Shown here piece by piece: positions 1-8,442 of a stretch of 35,059 bases of DNA. Under the pieces are notes generated by a model that did not search any database, was not told the DNA's origin, and worked only from the letters and a program-made list of their open reading frames with translations. Where the stretch lies: the NCBI GenBank assembly GCA_020628545.1, contig JAHDEX010000029.1, positions 8,273-43,331 on the forward strand, in the 5' to 3' direction. Position 1 is the stretch's first letter. Each line of letters starts with the position of its first letter. The position numbers were made by a program, and so were the translations under genes. This DNA comes from Paracoccaceae bacterium (lineage in GTDB: Bacteria; Pseudomonadota; Alphaproteobacteria; Rhodobacterales; Rhodobacteraceae).

Positions 1-1
1 C

Positions 2-589
2 ACGCCGCTTGCCCCGGCGCTGGGCAATGCTTTGGAAGTTGCGGCCTGTATGGAGATGCTGTCAGGCAACCGGGCGGCGGCACCAAGGTTGATGGACCTG
101 ACCTTATCATTGGCGGCGCGGGTCTTGGCATTGACCGGCGAAGATGAGGCGGCGGCGCGGAGCAAGGTGAACAAGGTGATCGCATCGGGTGCGGCGATGG
201 AGAGGTTTGCGCAGATGGTGGCAGCCCTTGGCGGGCCGCCGGATATGGCCGAAGACTGGCGGACGCATTTGCCAGCGGCGAAGATTGTGGGCGATGTGAC
301 GGCCCCAACGGCGGGCCATATCGCGGCGATTGACGGGGAAGCTCTCGGGCTTGCCGTCGTTGCCCTTGGTGGTGGTCGCCGTGTTGAAACGGACCAGATC
401 AATCCAAGCGTTGGGTTTTCGGATATGAAGGGCGTCGGGGATCGTTTGGATGCGGGCGACCCGATTTGCACCATTCATGCGGCGGATGAGGATGCGGCAC
501 AGGCGGCGGCCCTGGCGGTGCGGGCTGCGGTGACGATTGGCGATGCGCCGAAGGAAACGCCCCTTGTGATCGAAAGGTTTGATCCATGA
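2..589 (+). CDS. deoA: Thymidine phosphorylase, C-terminal part (cut by window edge)
   Basis: Cytoplasmic pyrimidine-nucleoside phosphorylase that converts thymidine and phosphate to thymine and deoxyribose-1-phosphate. The frame is open from the first bases of the window. It reads PLAPALGNALEVAACMEML, which matches the conserved PLA..GNA-E segment of the DeoA/PyNP family. The C-terminal alpha/beta domain follows, with GHIAAIDGEALGLAVVALGGGR and a final barrel-sandwich region (VGDRLDAGDPICTIHAADED). About 195 residues are present of the usual ~430, so the N-terminal half lies outside the window. The stop codon overlaps the deoB start as ATGA, which indicates translational coupling in a deoA-deoB-add-upp operon. 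The TTG at 32 is only an internal codon, not a start. Confidence 0.93.
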   Translation, partial: TPLAPALGNALEVAACMEMLSGNRAAAPRLMDLTLSLAARVLALTGEDEAAARSKVNKVIASGAAMERFAQMVAALGGPPDMAEDWRTHLPAAKIVGDVTAPTAGHIAAIDGEALGLAVVALGGGRRVETDQINPSVGFSDMKGVGDRLDAGDPICTIHAADEDAAQAAALAVRAAVTIGDAPKETPLVIERFDP

Positions 590-1800
590 CAGGTCGCGCG
601 TTTCTGGTGGTGATTGATAGCGTGGGCGTCGGTGGTGCGCCGGATGCGGACCGGTTCTTTAACGGCGATGTGCCGGATACGGGCGCAAATACGCTGGGGC
701 ATATCGTGCAGGCGTGTGCTGCGGGGCAGGCGGAGGACGGGCGCAGCGGGCCGTTGCGTGTGCCCACAATGGCGGCGCTGGGGCTGGGGCCGGTGTTGGA
801 ACTGGCGGACGGGCTTACAGATCATGGCATTTCGACGGATGTGACGGGCGCTTATGGCGCGGCGACGGAAACGTCGCTCGGGAAAGATACACCGTCGGGC
901 CATTGGGAACTGGCAGGCGTGCCGGTGCCGTGGGAGTGGCATACGTTCCCGAACACGGAGCAGAGCTTTCCCGACGATCTGATCGTGCAGATTTGTGAGG
1001 CTGCGGGCACGGGCGGCACGCTCTGCAATCGTCATGCGAGCGGGACGCAGGTGATTGAGGATGAAGGCGCGCGGCACGTGCGGACGGGCTGGCCGATTTG
1101 CTATACGTCGGTGGACTCGGTTCTGCAGATCGCGGCGCATGAGGAAGTGTTTGGGCTTGATCGTCTGTTGCAGCTTTGTGCGGATTTGGCCCCGACATTG
1201 CATGCGATGAAGGTGGGGCGCGTGATCGCGCGGCCTTTTGTCGGCGATGCGGTAAGCGGCTTCAATCGCACGGCACACCGCCGCGATTTTGCGATTGCGC
1301 CGCCGTCGCCCACAATTTGTGACTACGTGCATGCAGCGGGGCGCAAGGTGCATGCCGTTGGAAAGATTGGCGATATCTTTTCCATGCGCGGGATTGATGA
1401 TTGCACGAAGGGCCGCGATGCGAAGCTGATGGATGATCTGCAAGGATTGGCGCAGACGGCACAGCCGGGTTCGTTCACTTTCGCGAATTTTGTGGAGTTC
1501 GACAGTGAGTACGGCCACCGCCGGGATGTGAGCGGCTACGCACGGCATTTGGAATGGTTTGATGCGGAACTGGGGAAGCTGATTGCCGGGTTGACGCCAG
1601 AGGACCTGTTGATTGTGACCGCCGACCACGGCAATGACCCGACGTGGGTTGGCACCGATCACACGCGCGAACGAGTGCCGGTGTTGGTGCACGGCGCGGG
1701 CGCGAGGGCGCTGGGCCAATTGGCGTTTACCGATGTCGCAGCCTCCGTCGCGGCGCATCTGGGTGTGAGTTACGACGGCGAAGGGACCTCATTTTTATGA
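586..1800 (+). CDS. deoB: Phosphopentomutase
   Basis: Interconverts (deoxy)ribose-1-phosphate and (deoxy)ribose-5-phosphate, so sugar released by nucleoside phosphorolysis can enter central metabolism. The 404-residue product has normal family length. The alkaline-phosphatase-superfamily metal sites are visible: N-terminal VIDSVGVGGAPDAD, the central TSLGKDTPSGHWELAG segment, and C-terminal TADHGNDPTWVGTDHTRE. The start ATG overlaps the deoA stop by four bases, and the deoB stop overlaps the add start in the same ATGA manner. The reaction and its place in the deo pathway are established for the family. Operon membership is inferred from the overlaps. Confidence 0.97.
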   Translation: MTGRAFLVVIDSVGVGGAPDADRFFNGDVPDTGANTLGHIVQACAAGQAEDGRSGPLRVPTMAALGLGPVLELADGLTDHGISTDVTGAYGAATETSLGKDTPSGHWELAGVPVPWEWHTFPNTEQSFPDDLIVQICEAAGTGGTLCNRHASGTQVIEDEGARHVRTGWPICYTSVDSVLQIAAHEEVFGLDRLLQLCADLAPTLHAMKVGRVIARPFVGDAVSGFNRTAHRRDFAIAPPSPTICDYVHAAGRKVHAVGKIGDIFSMRGIDDCTKGRDAKLMDDLQGLAQTAQPGSFTFANFVEFDSEYGHRRDVSGYARHLEWFDAELGKLIAGLTPEDLLIVTADHGNDPTWVGTDHTRERVPVLVHGAGARALGQLAFTDVAASVAAHLGVSYDGEGTSFL

Positions 1801-2795
1801 CATTTGCAGAGATGCCAAAGATTGAATTGCATCTGCATCACGAGGCTGCGGCGCCGCCAGCGTTCATCCGGCAGATGGCAGCTGAGAAGAACATTGATAT
1901 CTCCGGGATCTTTGATGAGTCCGGAAACTACGTCTACCGCGACTTTGACCACTTCATTCAAGTCTATGATGCCGCGACGCAGGCTTTGAAGTCGCCTGAA
2001 GATTTCAGGCGATTGACCTATGCGGCGTTGGAAGAGACCGCAAAGTCGGGGGTCATTTATTGCGAGACCTTTGTGTCGCCCGACTTTTGCGGCGGCGGAG
2101 ATTTGGCGGCATGGAAGGAATACCTCGCGGCGATCCGCGAGGGGGCGGAAGCGGCCCAAAAGGACTTTGGCATCCATCATCGCTGTATCGTCACCTGCCT
2201 GCGCCATCTGGGGCCGGAGGCGGCGAAGCCGATTGCGCTTTGCGCCGCAGAGACGTTTGGCGATTACTTGACCGGCTTTGGCATGGCGGGTGCCGAGATG
2301 ATGGGGCGGCCGGGGGACTTTGCTTACAGCTTTGACCTCGCACGGGAAGCGGGATTGGCGCTGACGTGTCATGCAGGGGAATGGGGCGGGCCGGATATGG
2401 TGGCCGATACTTTGCGGGACTTGAAAGTGTCGCGCATCGGGCATGGGATTAATGCGATCAAGGATGATACGCTGGTCGACAAATTGGCAGAAGACGGCGT
2501 TGTGCTGGAGGTGTGTCCGGGATCCAATGTCGTGTTGAAGGCGGTGTCAGGTTGGGAGGCGCATCCGATTGCGGAGCTGCGGGAACGCGGTGTGAAGGTG
2601 ACCGTCTCAACCGATGATCCACCGTTCTTCCATACGACGATGACCAAAGAGTTTGAGAACCTCCACAAAACCTTCGGCTGGGATATCGCGGATTTCCGGG
2701 CGCTGAATGAAACCGCCCTTGACGCGGCCTTCTGTGACGCCGACACCAAGAAAATGCTCGCCAAACGTCTGAAAGATGCCGCCAATGACAATTGA
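1797..2795 (+). CDS. add: Adenosine deaminase
   Basis: Zinc-dependent deamination of adenosine or deoxyadenosine to inosine in purine salvage. The 332-residue protein shows the amidohydrolase metal and active-site blocks in order: ELHLHHEAA near the N terminus (first two zinc histidines), CHAGEWGGP in the middle (His and catalytic Glu), [15 protein letters not shown], and STDDPPFF (paired Asp). Known ADAs usually read HxHL(D/E)G at the first block. Here the second position after HLH is Glu, but the expected Gly is Ala, which might affect the ribose-binding side (inference). The chosen ATG overlaps the deoB stop. A longer in-frame reading from 1644 lies inside deoB and is not credible. Confidence 0.94.
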   Translation: MTFAEMPKIELHLHHEAAAPPAFIRQMAAEKNIDISGIFDESGNYVYRDFDHFIQVYDAATQALKSPEDFRRLTYAALEETAKSGVIYCETFVSPDFCGGGDLAAWKEYLAAIREGAEAAQKDFGIHHRCIVTCLRHLGPEAAKPIALCAAETFGDYLTGFGMAGAEMMGRPGDFAYSFDLAREAGLALTCHAGEWGGPDMVADTLRDLKVSRIGHGINAIKDDTLVDKLAEDGVVLEVCPGSNVVLKAVSGWEAHPIAELRERGVKVTVSTDDPPFFHTTMTKEFENLHKTFGWDIADFRALNETALDAAFCDADTKKMLAKRLKDAANDN

Positions 2796-3426
2796 TCCTG
2801 ATCACGTCACTCACGTCACGCACCCGCTGGTTCAACATAAGCTGACGCTGATGCGCCAGAAAGATACCTCGACGGCGGTGTTTCGGCAGCTTTTGCGCGA
2901 AATTTCACAGCTGCTGGCCTATGAGGTGACGCGCGGGTTGCCGATGACGACAAAGCGCATCGACACACCGCTGGAGCCGATGGATGCGCCGGTACTGGAT
3001 GGCAAGAAGCTGGCGCTGGTGTCGATCCTGCGGGCGGGGAACGGGCTGCTTGATGGTGTGCTGGAGTTGATCCCCTCAGCACGTGTCGGTTTTGTTGGGC
3101 TCTACCGGGACGAAGAAACGCTCAAGCCTGTGCAATACTACTTCAAAGCCCCGACAGAATTGGAAGACCGGCTGGTGATTGCGGTGGATCCGATGCTAGC
3201 GACTGGCAATTCGTCTGCTGCAGCGATTGATCTGCTGAAAGAGGCGGGGGCGAAGAACATTCGGTTCCTGTGCTTGCTCGCAGCGCCTGAGGGCATCGCG
3301 CGGATGAAAGAGGCGCACCCGGATGTGCCGATTGTCACGGCAGCGATTGATAGTCATCTGAATGAGCATGGATACATTGTGCCAGGCTTGGGTGACGCGG
3401 GTGACCGGATGTTTGGGACAAAGTAG
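2785..3426 (+). CDS. upp: Uracil phosphoribosyltransferase
   Basis: Makes UMP from uracil and PRPP in the cytoplasm. The 213-residue protein carries the UPRT landmarks: [19 protein letters not shown] near the N terminus, [12 protein letters not shown], the PRPP-binding loop [17 protein letters not shown], and the C-terminal [16 protein letters not shown] uracil-binding segment. The PRPP loop has Asn where many members have Gly (GNS instead of GGS). I chose the ATG at 2785, which gives the usual N terminus MTIDPDHV and overlaps add by 11 bases. An in-frame ATG at 2776 is the alternative. It closes the nucleoside-salvage operon. No clear terminator follows. Confidence 0.96.
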   Translation: MTIDPDHVTHVTHPLVQHKLTLMRQKDTSTAVFRQLLREISQLLAYEVTRGLPMTTKRIDTPLEPMDAPVLDGKKLALVSILRAGNGLLDGVLELIPSARVGFVGLYRDEETLKPVQYYFKAPTELEDRLVIAVDPMLATGNSSAAAIDLLKEAGAKNIRFLCLLAAPEGIARMKEAHPDVPIVTAAIDSHLNEHGYIVPGLGDAGDRMFGTK

Positions 3427-3507
3427 GCTTTCGACGGGCCCCTCGCTTTACTTTCTATGGGGGTTGAGCCAAAGTCTCGCTATATTTGGTTGGGGGATAC
3501 TACTGAT

Positions 3508-4578
3508 ATGGTAATGCGACCGATCTTTGTCGCCGGTGTGCTTGCGCTTGTTGTGTCCGGATCCAGCCTTGCCACCGCACAATCCCTCGCGACGCCAACA
3601 GAATTCCCCCCGACGAGCTACACCGGTTCACAATACGTCGACAGCTCTGGCTGCGCATTTATCCGGGCAGGGCAAGGTGCGCTTGTTAACTGGGTGCCGC
3701 GGGTGACGCGAAACCGAGAGCAGTTGTGTGGGTTTGTGCCGACGTTTGAGGCGGCTGCGCCCGAACCGCAGGAGCAGAGCCCGGTCATCACGCTTGATAA
3801 CCCGATTGAAAATCGCGCTGTTGCGGAGGTCGCGCCGCCCGTTGGACAGCGCACGCTCGCAGAGGTGTGCGAAGGGCGGTCCGGGCCGCTTAACGGTTTC
3901 GTAACGGCTGATGGGTCGGTCGTGAACTGTGGGCCGGAAGAGGTTGTCGCCGCAGAACCAGAGGTCGCGCCAACGCCGCCCCTAGTGATTGTACCGGTCG
4001 CAGAACCTGCACCGGTCGAGCAAGCCCCTGCGCCAAGGCAGGTTGTGCGCGCACCTGCACCTGCACCCGCATCGGCGCCTGCTCCGGTCCGATTGCCTGA
4101 GCCGATGGTCATCGCGGCACCCGAAATGATGGCCGCCCCGGCGCCTGTCTTGCGCCGTGTGACGCGTGCGGAGATTTGTGCGGAGATTGCAGCGACCGGA
4201 AAGACGGTCATCGACTCCGCGACCGACGCACCTGTGGTCTGTCCGGCTGTGGTGGCCGCCGTCAATGGCGCGCCTGCGGCACCCGGTGCGCCCACAGTTG
4301 CCTCTGCCCCGGCAGCGCCCGCCTTGCAGGCCCCGGCAGCACAAGCTGCTGCCCCATCGCGTCCGCAGGTGACGCGCGGGACATCCGGTCTTTTCAGCCT
4401 TTTTGGGCCGAAGCCGGTGCCTGCGTCCAACCCTGATCCGGCGCGTGTGGCTGGAGAGGTGATCAAACCGCCACGTGGCTATGAGGCCGTGTGGACCGAC
4501 GGTCGGATCAACCCGCAGCGTGGTCTGACACGGATCACGCCGGAAGAGGCGGCGGCGATGGGTCTTGCCGTGCGCTGA
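3508..4578 (+). CDS. Secreted Ala/Pro-rich protein with three cysteine pairs
   Basis: Function not recognised. The 356-residue product starts with a signal peptide (hydrophobic MRPIFVAGVLALVVSG, likely cleavage after ATA at residue 24), so it should be periplasmic or exported. A conserved-looking N-terminal block (SSGCAFIRAGQGALVNWVPR...LCGF) is followed by long Ala/Pro/Val linkers. Six cysteines fall in pairs at about 49/74, 121/141 and 224/245. The last two pairs lie in similar modules, AEVC...VVNC and AEIC...VVC, suggesting a duplicated disulfide unit. The C terminus has a short motif, PPRGYEAVWTDGRINPQRG. Roseobacter proteins with a similar N-terminal block are sometimes annotated as SPOR-domain proteins (from memory), but no SPOR domain is visible here. 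The ATG at 3508 directly precedes the signal peptide. A second ATG at 3514 is possible. Confidence 0.8.
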   Translation: MVMRPIFVAGVLALVVSGSSLATAQSLATPTEFPPTSYTGSQYVDSSGCAFIRAGQGALVNWVPRVTRNREQLCGFVPTFEAAAPEPQEQSPVITLDNPIENRAVAEVAPPVGQRTLAEVCEGRSGPLNGFVTADGSVVNCGPEEVVAAEPEVAPTPPLVIVPVAEPAPVEQAPAPRQVVRAPAPAPASAPAPVRLPEPMVIAAPEMMAAPAPVLRRVTRAEICAEIAATGKTVIDSATDAPVVCPAVVAAVNGAPAAPGAPTVASAPAAPALQAPAAQAAAPSRPQVTRGTSGLFSLFGPKPVPASNPDPARVAGEVIKPPRGYEAVWTDGRINPQRGLTRITPEEAAAMGLAVR

Positions 4579-4606
4579 CGCGGCACGACATTTTGACTAG
4601 GCAGGG

Positions 4607-4633
4607 GCCTCGCCACATGGTGGCGGGGCTTTT
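4607..4633 (+). terminator. Rho-independent terminator after the Ala/Pro-rich gene
   Basis: A 10-bp stem with one G-U pair (GCCTCGCCAC, 3-base loop ATG, GTGGCGGGGC) is followed directly by TTTT. It lies 28 bases past the stop at 4578 and just before the end of the convergent gene at 4638. Confidence 0.8.
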
Positions 4634-4637
4634 GCGT

Positions 4638-5636
4638 TCAGGAGTGACAGATGTTCTGCAGACGGACCCAGGCGTTGTCATCCAGCAGGGGATGACCTGC
4701 GCCGGTCCGACGCGTCACGGTTGCGGGCATCGCGATACCGCGCCGGGTGCCGGCCTGCGGAGCGGAGGCAGCCGCGGCATAGGTCGCATCCAGCAGATCA
4801 GGTTCCGGCGCAAACGCCCCACTGGCAAGGGTGACAGCGTGGGCGCGCAGGGCGCTGCTGGGCATGTCACCGGTTGTGAGCAACGCCATCGTGTCGGTGA
4901 GTTTGGCATCTTCAACGAGACGCGCCATCGGCGTTTCGTCTGCCTGGAACGCGGCTGCGGCGGCGAGGACATGGCTTGCGACGACAACTGGGTCGTCGTG
5001 ATCTTCGATCAAGGTGCGATCGATCAGGATCATGTTGCCGGGGAGTGCGACAGCGCCCTGGGGCAGCTTGGAGACAACCACCAGACGTCCGCGTGCCTCT
5101 GCGCCGAAGAGACGGGTATGTAGCTGAGCGAGCGCGGTTGTGCCCGGTCCGGAGTTGCAAGTGGCACCAGCGATGCGTTGATAATGGCCCAGGATGGCCG
5201 CGCCGATTTCCTCTGTTTTGCTATCGGGGACCACATTGACGGCCGTGTCGCGGATAACCGATGGCGCAAACCACGCGGTTGCGGCGACCGCCGCAGCGGC
5301 GAGGCCCGCGGTGAGATAGCTGCGCACCCTACCGGGATGCGGTGTGGCGATGATGAGCGCTTTGCGGACTTCTTCGATCGCGTCGATCATCAGATCATCC
5401 TCAATTTCGAGGACCTCATCTGCGTCCTTGTCGGGCGCGTAAAGTGCAGGGCGTTTGCCGGGGTTCAAACGCCGCACGGCGGGCAAGGACCAATGCGTGA
5501 CGGCGCGCCCGGCGCTGTCTGACAGCACCAGCGTTGTCTTGCCAAAAGACACGGTCATATCCTTGCGCTGGGCGTCCTTGTCCTCACGCCACAGGCCGCC
5601 GCTTTCCAGCCGCACAAATCGGTCGAGTGCTGTCAT
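4638..5636 (-). CDS. Membrane protein resembling an M48 peptidase without HExxH
   Basis: Uncharacterised 332-residue protein. Residues 1-95 form a soluble N-terminal part with a beta-rich look (FGKTTLVLSDSAGRAVTHWSLP). Residues 106-125 are one transmembrane segment (SYLTAGLAAAAVAATAWFAP). The C-terminal part contains GAVALPGNMILIDRTLIEDHDDPVVVASHVLAAAAAF. This lines up with the M48 pattern (FALPGG-I-V-L...D--E-A-VLAHE-GH), but where M48 enzymes have HExxH there is HVLAA, so zinc binding and catalysis should be lost. The M48 relation is my inference from pattern, not a search result. The ATG at 5636 is the only good start, and a promoter-like element lies upstream. It could be a scaffold or a regulatory pseudoprotease. 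Confidence 0.72.
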   Translation of the reverse strand: MTALDRFVRLESGGLWREDKDAQRKDMTVSFGKTTLVLSDSAGRAVTHWSLPAVRRLNPGKRPALYAPDKDADEVLEIEDDLMIDAIEEVRKALIIATPHPGRVRSYLTAGLAAAAVAATAWFAPSVIRDTAVNVVPDSKTEEIGAAILGHYQRIAGATCNSGPGTTALAQLHTRLFGAEARGRLVVVSKLPQGAVALPGNMILIDRTLIEDHDDPVVVASHVLAAAAAFQADETPMARLVEDAKLTDTMALLTTGDMPSSALRAHAVTLASGAFAPEPDLLDATYAAAASAPQAGTRRGIAMPATVTRRTGAGHPLLDDNAWVRLQNICHS

Positions 5637-5662
5637 CCGCTCGCTTTATTCTTTTTTTGAGA

Positions 5663-5691
5663 ATCATAACGAGGCGGAGTCCGGCTGCCTA
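5663..5691 (-). promoter_or_regulatory. Candidate promoter of the M48-like gene
   Basis: On the minus strand, TAGGCA (5691-5686) and TATGAT (5668-5663) are separated by 17 bases. They match 4/6 and 5/6 of the sigma-70 consensus. The -10 box is 26 bases upstream of the ATG, with an A-rich leader between. This is by eye only. Confidence 0.4.
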
Positions 5692-5740
5692 GGCTTTTCT
5701 TGCGCGGTTGCGGCAGGCGAATTTCTGAGGCGGTGCGTAG

Positions 5741-5763
5741 CCGATTTCTTTGGAAGAAATCGG
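5741..5763. other. Perfect 10-bp hairpin between the acyl-CoA synthetase and the M48-like gene
   Basis: CCGATTTCTT, loop TGG, AAGAAATCGG. It lies 40 bases past the stop of the minus-strand acyl-CoA synthetase gene and could stabilise or end that transcript. No T-run follows on the minus strand, so it is not a textbook terminator. Confidence 0.45.
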
Positions 5764-5802
5764 TCTGAAGTCTTTGAAAAATTCATTTACTGCCCGGGTC
5801 GT

Positions 5803-7428
5803 TCAATAGGTCTTTGCCAGTTTCCGCAGTTCGAACTTCTGGATCTTCCCGGTGGAGGTTTTTGGCAGCTCCTGAAACACCACCTTTTTCGGCGTTTTGA
5901 ACCCGGCAAGGCGTTCGCGGGTGAAGGCGATGATCTCGGCCTCTTCAGCCGAGGTCCCTTCTTTGAGTTCAATGAAGGCGCAAGGCACCTCGCCCCATTT
6001 GTCGTCGGGTTTGGCCACCACGGCGCAGAGGTTCACTGCCGGGTGGTGCATCAGCGCGCCCTCGACTTCGACCGATGAGATATTCTCACCGCCCGAGATG
6101 ATGATGTCTTTCGCACGGTCCGCGATTTGCATGTAGCCGTTGGGGTGCTGGATCGCGAGGTCTTCGGAATGGAAGTAACCGCCTTTGAAGGCTTTCTCTG
6201 TCGCCTCAGGGTTCTTCAAATAGCCCTTCATGACGGAGTTGCCACGCATGACGATCTCACCCTGGGTCGCGCCGTTCATGGCGACTTGGTCCATGTTATC
6301 GTCGACCACGGTGACGTCCTCCATCATCGGGAAGGCAACGCCTTGTTGGGCTTTGATGGCGGCTTGTTGATCCGCAGGCAGGGCGTTCCAGTCGTCGTTC
6401 CAGATACACTCGGTCACGTGGCCGTAGGTTTCGGTCAGGCCGTAGACTTGCGTGACGTTGAAGCCAAGTTTGCTGATCGCGGCGAGGGTTGCGGGGGCGG
6501 GTGGCGCGCCTGCTGTGTAGACCTCCACCGTATGATCAAACGCGCGGCGCTCATCGTCTTTGGCGTTCACGATCAGGTTCAGCACGATGGGTGCGCCACC
6601 GAAGTGGGTGACGCCATGATCGGCGATTGCGTTATAGACATTGGCCGCAGTGATGTCGCGGCAGCAGACGACGGTGCCACCGAGCGCGGGCATCATCCAC
6701 GTGTGGTTCCAGCCGTTGCAGTGAAAAAGCGGGACGATCTGTAGATAGGTCGGGAAGAGCGGCAACTGCCATGAAATTGGTGTGCCCATCGTCATCAGGT
6801 AAGCGCCGCGATGGTGATAGACCACGCCTTTCGGGCGGCCGGTGGTGCCGGAGGTGTAGTTGAGCGCGAGGCTTTCCCATTCATCCTCTGGCATGATCCA
6901 CGCGAAATCGGGGTCACCAGTGGCCAAAAAGTCTTCGTAGTCGATCTGTTCGCCAATGCCTGCTACGCCTGCGACGGGGTCGGGGACTTCGATGACCGTT
7001 GGGGCGGGACCCTCCATCAGGTCGATGGCCTGCATGCACATTGGCAGGAACTGGCTGTCGCAAAGCACAGCCGCCGCTTCGCCGTGATCAAAGATGTAGG
7101 CGACGGTGTCGACGTCGAGGCGGGTGTTGATGGTGTTGAGCACCGCGCCGCAGGCCGGGACACCAAAAGCTGCTTCAGATTGCGCCGGGGTATTCGGGAG
7201 GAGGGTCGCCACCACGTCGCCCGGCTTCACGCCTGATTTCTGCAAGGCCGAGGCGAGGCGGGTGACCCGCTGGTAATAATCCGCATAGCTGCGTTTGATG
7301 TCGCCATAGATGAGGGCTGTGCGGTCGGCAAAAACGGTCTTTGCCCTGACCAGATGCGACAGGGGCGTGAGCGGGACATGATTTGCCTGACATTTGTCCA
7401 GCCCGGTTTCGTCTTTCATCCACCCCAT
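5803..7428 (-). CDS. AMP-binding acyl-CoA synthetase
   Basis: Activates a carboxylic acid to its CoA thioester via an acyl-adenylate. The 541-residue protein has the ANL-family motifs: YTSGTTGRPKG (residues 191-201), YGLTETYG, GGYFHSEDLA, the hinge DRAKDIIISGGENIS, and the catalytic C-terminal Lys in TSTGKIQKFELRKLAK. I chose the ATG at 7428 because GGGGAGAG lies just upstream and the family N terminus (MGWMKDETGL) begins there. A longer reading from 7455 has no support. The substrate is not readable from sequence. Short/medium-chain or branched acids are likely. A methylmercaptopropionate ligase role is conceivable in roseobacters, but the N terminus does not resemble the DmdB proteins I remember. 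It is divergent from the EamA gene. Confidence 0.92.
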   Translation of the reverse strand: MGWMKDETGLDKCQANHVPLTPLSHLVRAKTVFADRTALIYGDIKRSYADYYQRVTRLASALQKSGVKPGDVVATLLPNTPAQSEAAFGVPACGAVLNTINTRLDVDTVAYIFDHGEAAAVLCDSQFLPMCMQAIDLMEGPAPTVIEVPDPVAGVAGIGEQIDYEDFLATGDPDFAWIMPEDEWESLALNYTSGTTGRPKGVVYHHRGAYLMTMGTPISWQLPLFPTYLQIVPLFHCNGWNHTWMMPALGGTVVCCRDITAANVYNAIADHGVTHFGGAPIVLNLIVNAKDDERRAFDHTVEVYTAGAPPAPATLAAISKLGFNVTQVYGLTETYGHVTECIWNDDWNALPADQQAAIKAQQGVAFPMMEDVTVVDDNMDQVAMNGATQGEIVMRGNSVMKGYLKNPEATEKAFKGGYFHSEDLAIQHPNGYMQIADRAKDIIISGGENISSVEVEGALMHHPAVNLCAVVAKPDDKWGEVPCAFIELKEGTSAEEAEIIAFTRERLAGFKTPKKVVFQELPKTSTGKIQKFELRKLAKTY

Positions 7429-7518
7429 GTCGCTCTCCCCCCATTTGGTGTTCAAAAGAGACTAGCCACGGTTGCGCGATCACGACAAGCTCCGACTGAA
7501 GACGGGGTGGAAAAGTTC

Positions 7519-8442
7519 ATGGCAGCAGAGCAGAAAACAGGGCTGGCGGTCGCGCTTTCGGTGGGCGCGATGGCGGTGTTTGGTCTGGTCGATAATTTCA
7601 TTGCGATGGCGGCGGAAACCGGCAGCTTGTGGCAGTTTCACATGCTGCGGGCGGCTTTGGCGCTTGTGCTGCTGGTTGGGGCTGCGCGGTTTGCAGGATG
7701 GTCTTTGCAGGTCAAAAGCCCAGGAGCGATCACGATACGGACCCTGTTTTCCGGCACCGCTATGATCATCTACTTCGGCTGTCTGGGGTATATGCCGATT
7801 GCGCAGGCCGTCGCGGGTCTGTTTACCGCGCCGCTTTTTGTGGTGATCTTTTCGGCGCTCATCTGGAAAGAGCGGATCGGGCCGCGCCGGATTATCGCAG
7901 TGCTGCTTGGGTTCATCGGGATCTTGCTGGTGCTCCGCCCGGATGCGGCCGGGATCGGGCCACTGACAGTGGCGCCCGTGATTGCGGGGGCCTGTCACGC
8001 GATGGGCACGATCCTGACGCGCCGGTGGTGTGCAGAGGAAGGGACGCTTGCCGTTATTGGGGCGTTCTTTTTGATGATGTTTTTTGTGGGTACAACTGGT
8101 GTGCTTGGGGTGGCCATGTTTGTCACTGATGCACCGCTCGGTGCAGACGGGTTTGTGTTTCGCGGGTGGACGCCGCTCAACTGGGTGTTTGGCACCGTTG
8201 TTGTGGTCCAGGCTGTTGGCTCTCTCGTGGCAGTGGGCATGATGATCCGGTCTTATCAATTGGCTGAGCCGAGTTTCATCACGGTCTTTGAAAACACGAT
8301 CATCGTTTTTGCCACCCTCTGGGCCGTGATATTATGGGGCGACATCCCGGATGCCGTGGCGCTGATCGGCATTGCGCTGATCATCTCGGCAGGCGTGATT
8401 ATTGCACTGCGGACCAGTGAGCCGGTGCTGGACGCGGCATGA
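7519..8442 (+). CDS. EamA-family (DMT) transporter
   Basis: Inner-membrane drug/metabolite-type permease, substrate unknown. The 307-residue protein has about ten hydrophobic segments in two EamA halves. Typical features are the AMAVFGLVDNFIAMAAE first helix, the end of the first half at WKERIGPRRIIAVLLGFIGILLVLRP, and the matching second-half end AVILWGDIPDAVALIGIALIISAGVIIALR. The start at 7519 gives a short cytoplasmic N terminus. An in-frame GTG at 7507 (VEKFMAAEQ) is an alternative. The stop overlaps the next start (ATGA), so it is co-translated with the sulfotransferase. Whether the pair works together is unknown. Confidence 0.92.
   Translation: MAAEQKTGLAVALSVGAMAVFGLVDNFIAMAAETGSLWQFHMLRAALALVLLVGAARFAGWSLQVKSPGAITIRTLFSGTAMIIYFGCLGYMPIAQAVAGLFTAPLFVVIFSALIWKERIGPRRIIAVLLGFIGILLVLRPDAAGIGPLTVAPVIAGACHAMGTILTRRWCAEEGTLAVIGAFFLMMFFVGTTGVLGVAMFVTDAPLGADGFVFRGWTPLNWVFGTVVVVQAVGSLVAVGMMIRSYQLAEPSFITVFENTIIVFATLWAVILWGDIPDAVALIGIALIISAGVIIALRTSEPVLDAA

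Noticed and set aside
475-1758. Long open frame (427 codons) on the minus strand opposite deoB
   Set aside because: Arg/His-rich composition without any family motif, fully antisense to a clear deoB gene; an effect of GC-rich third codon positions.
1770-2444. Minus-strand open frame opposite add
   Set aside because: No recognisable motif or ribosome binding site, and add is certain on the plus strand.
3618-4466. Minus-strand Ala/Gly/Thr-rich open frame opposite the cysteine-pair protein
   Set aside because: Mirror of the Ala/Pro codon repeats; no start signal; the plus-strand gene has a signal peptide and terminator.
5803-7428. DmdB (methylmercaptopropionate-CoA ligase) as a firm name
   Set aside because: The N terminus differs from the DmdB type I remember and there are no other dmd genes nearby; kept as general acyl-CoA synthetase.
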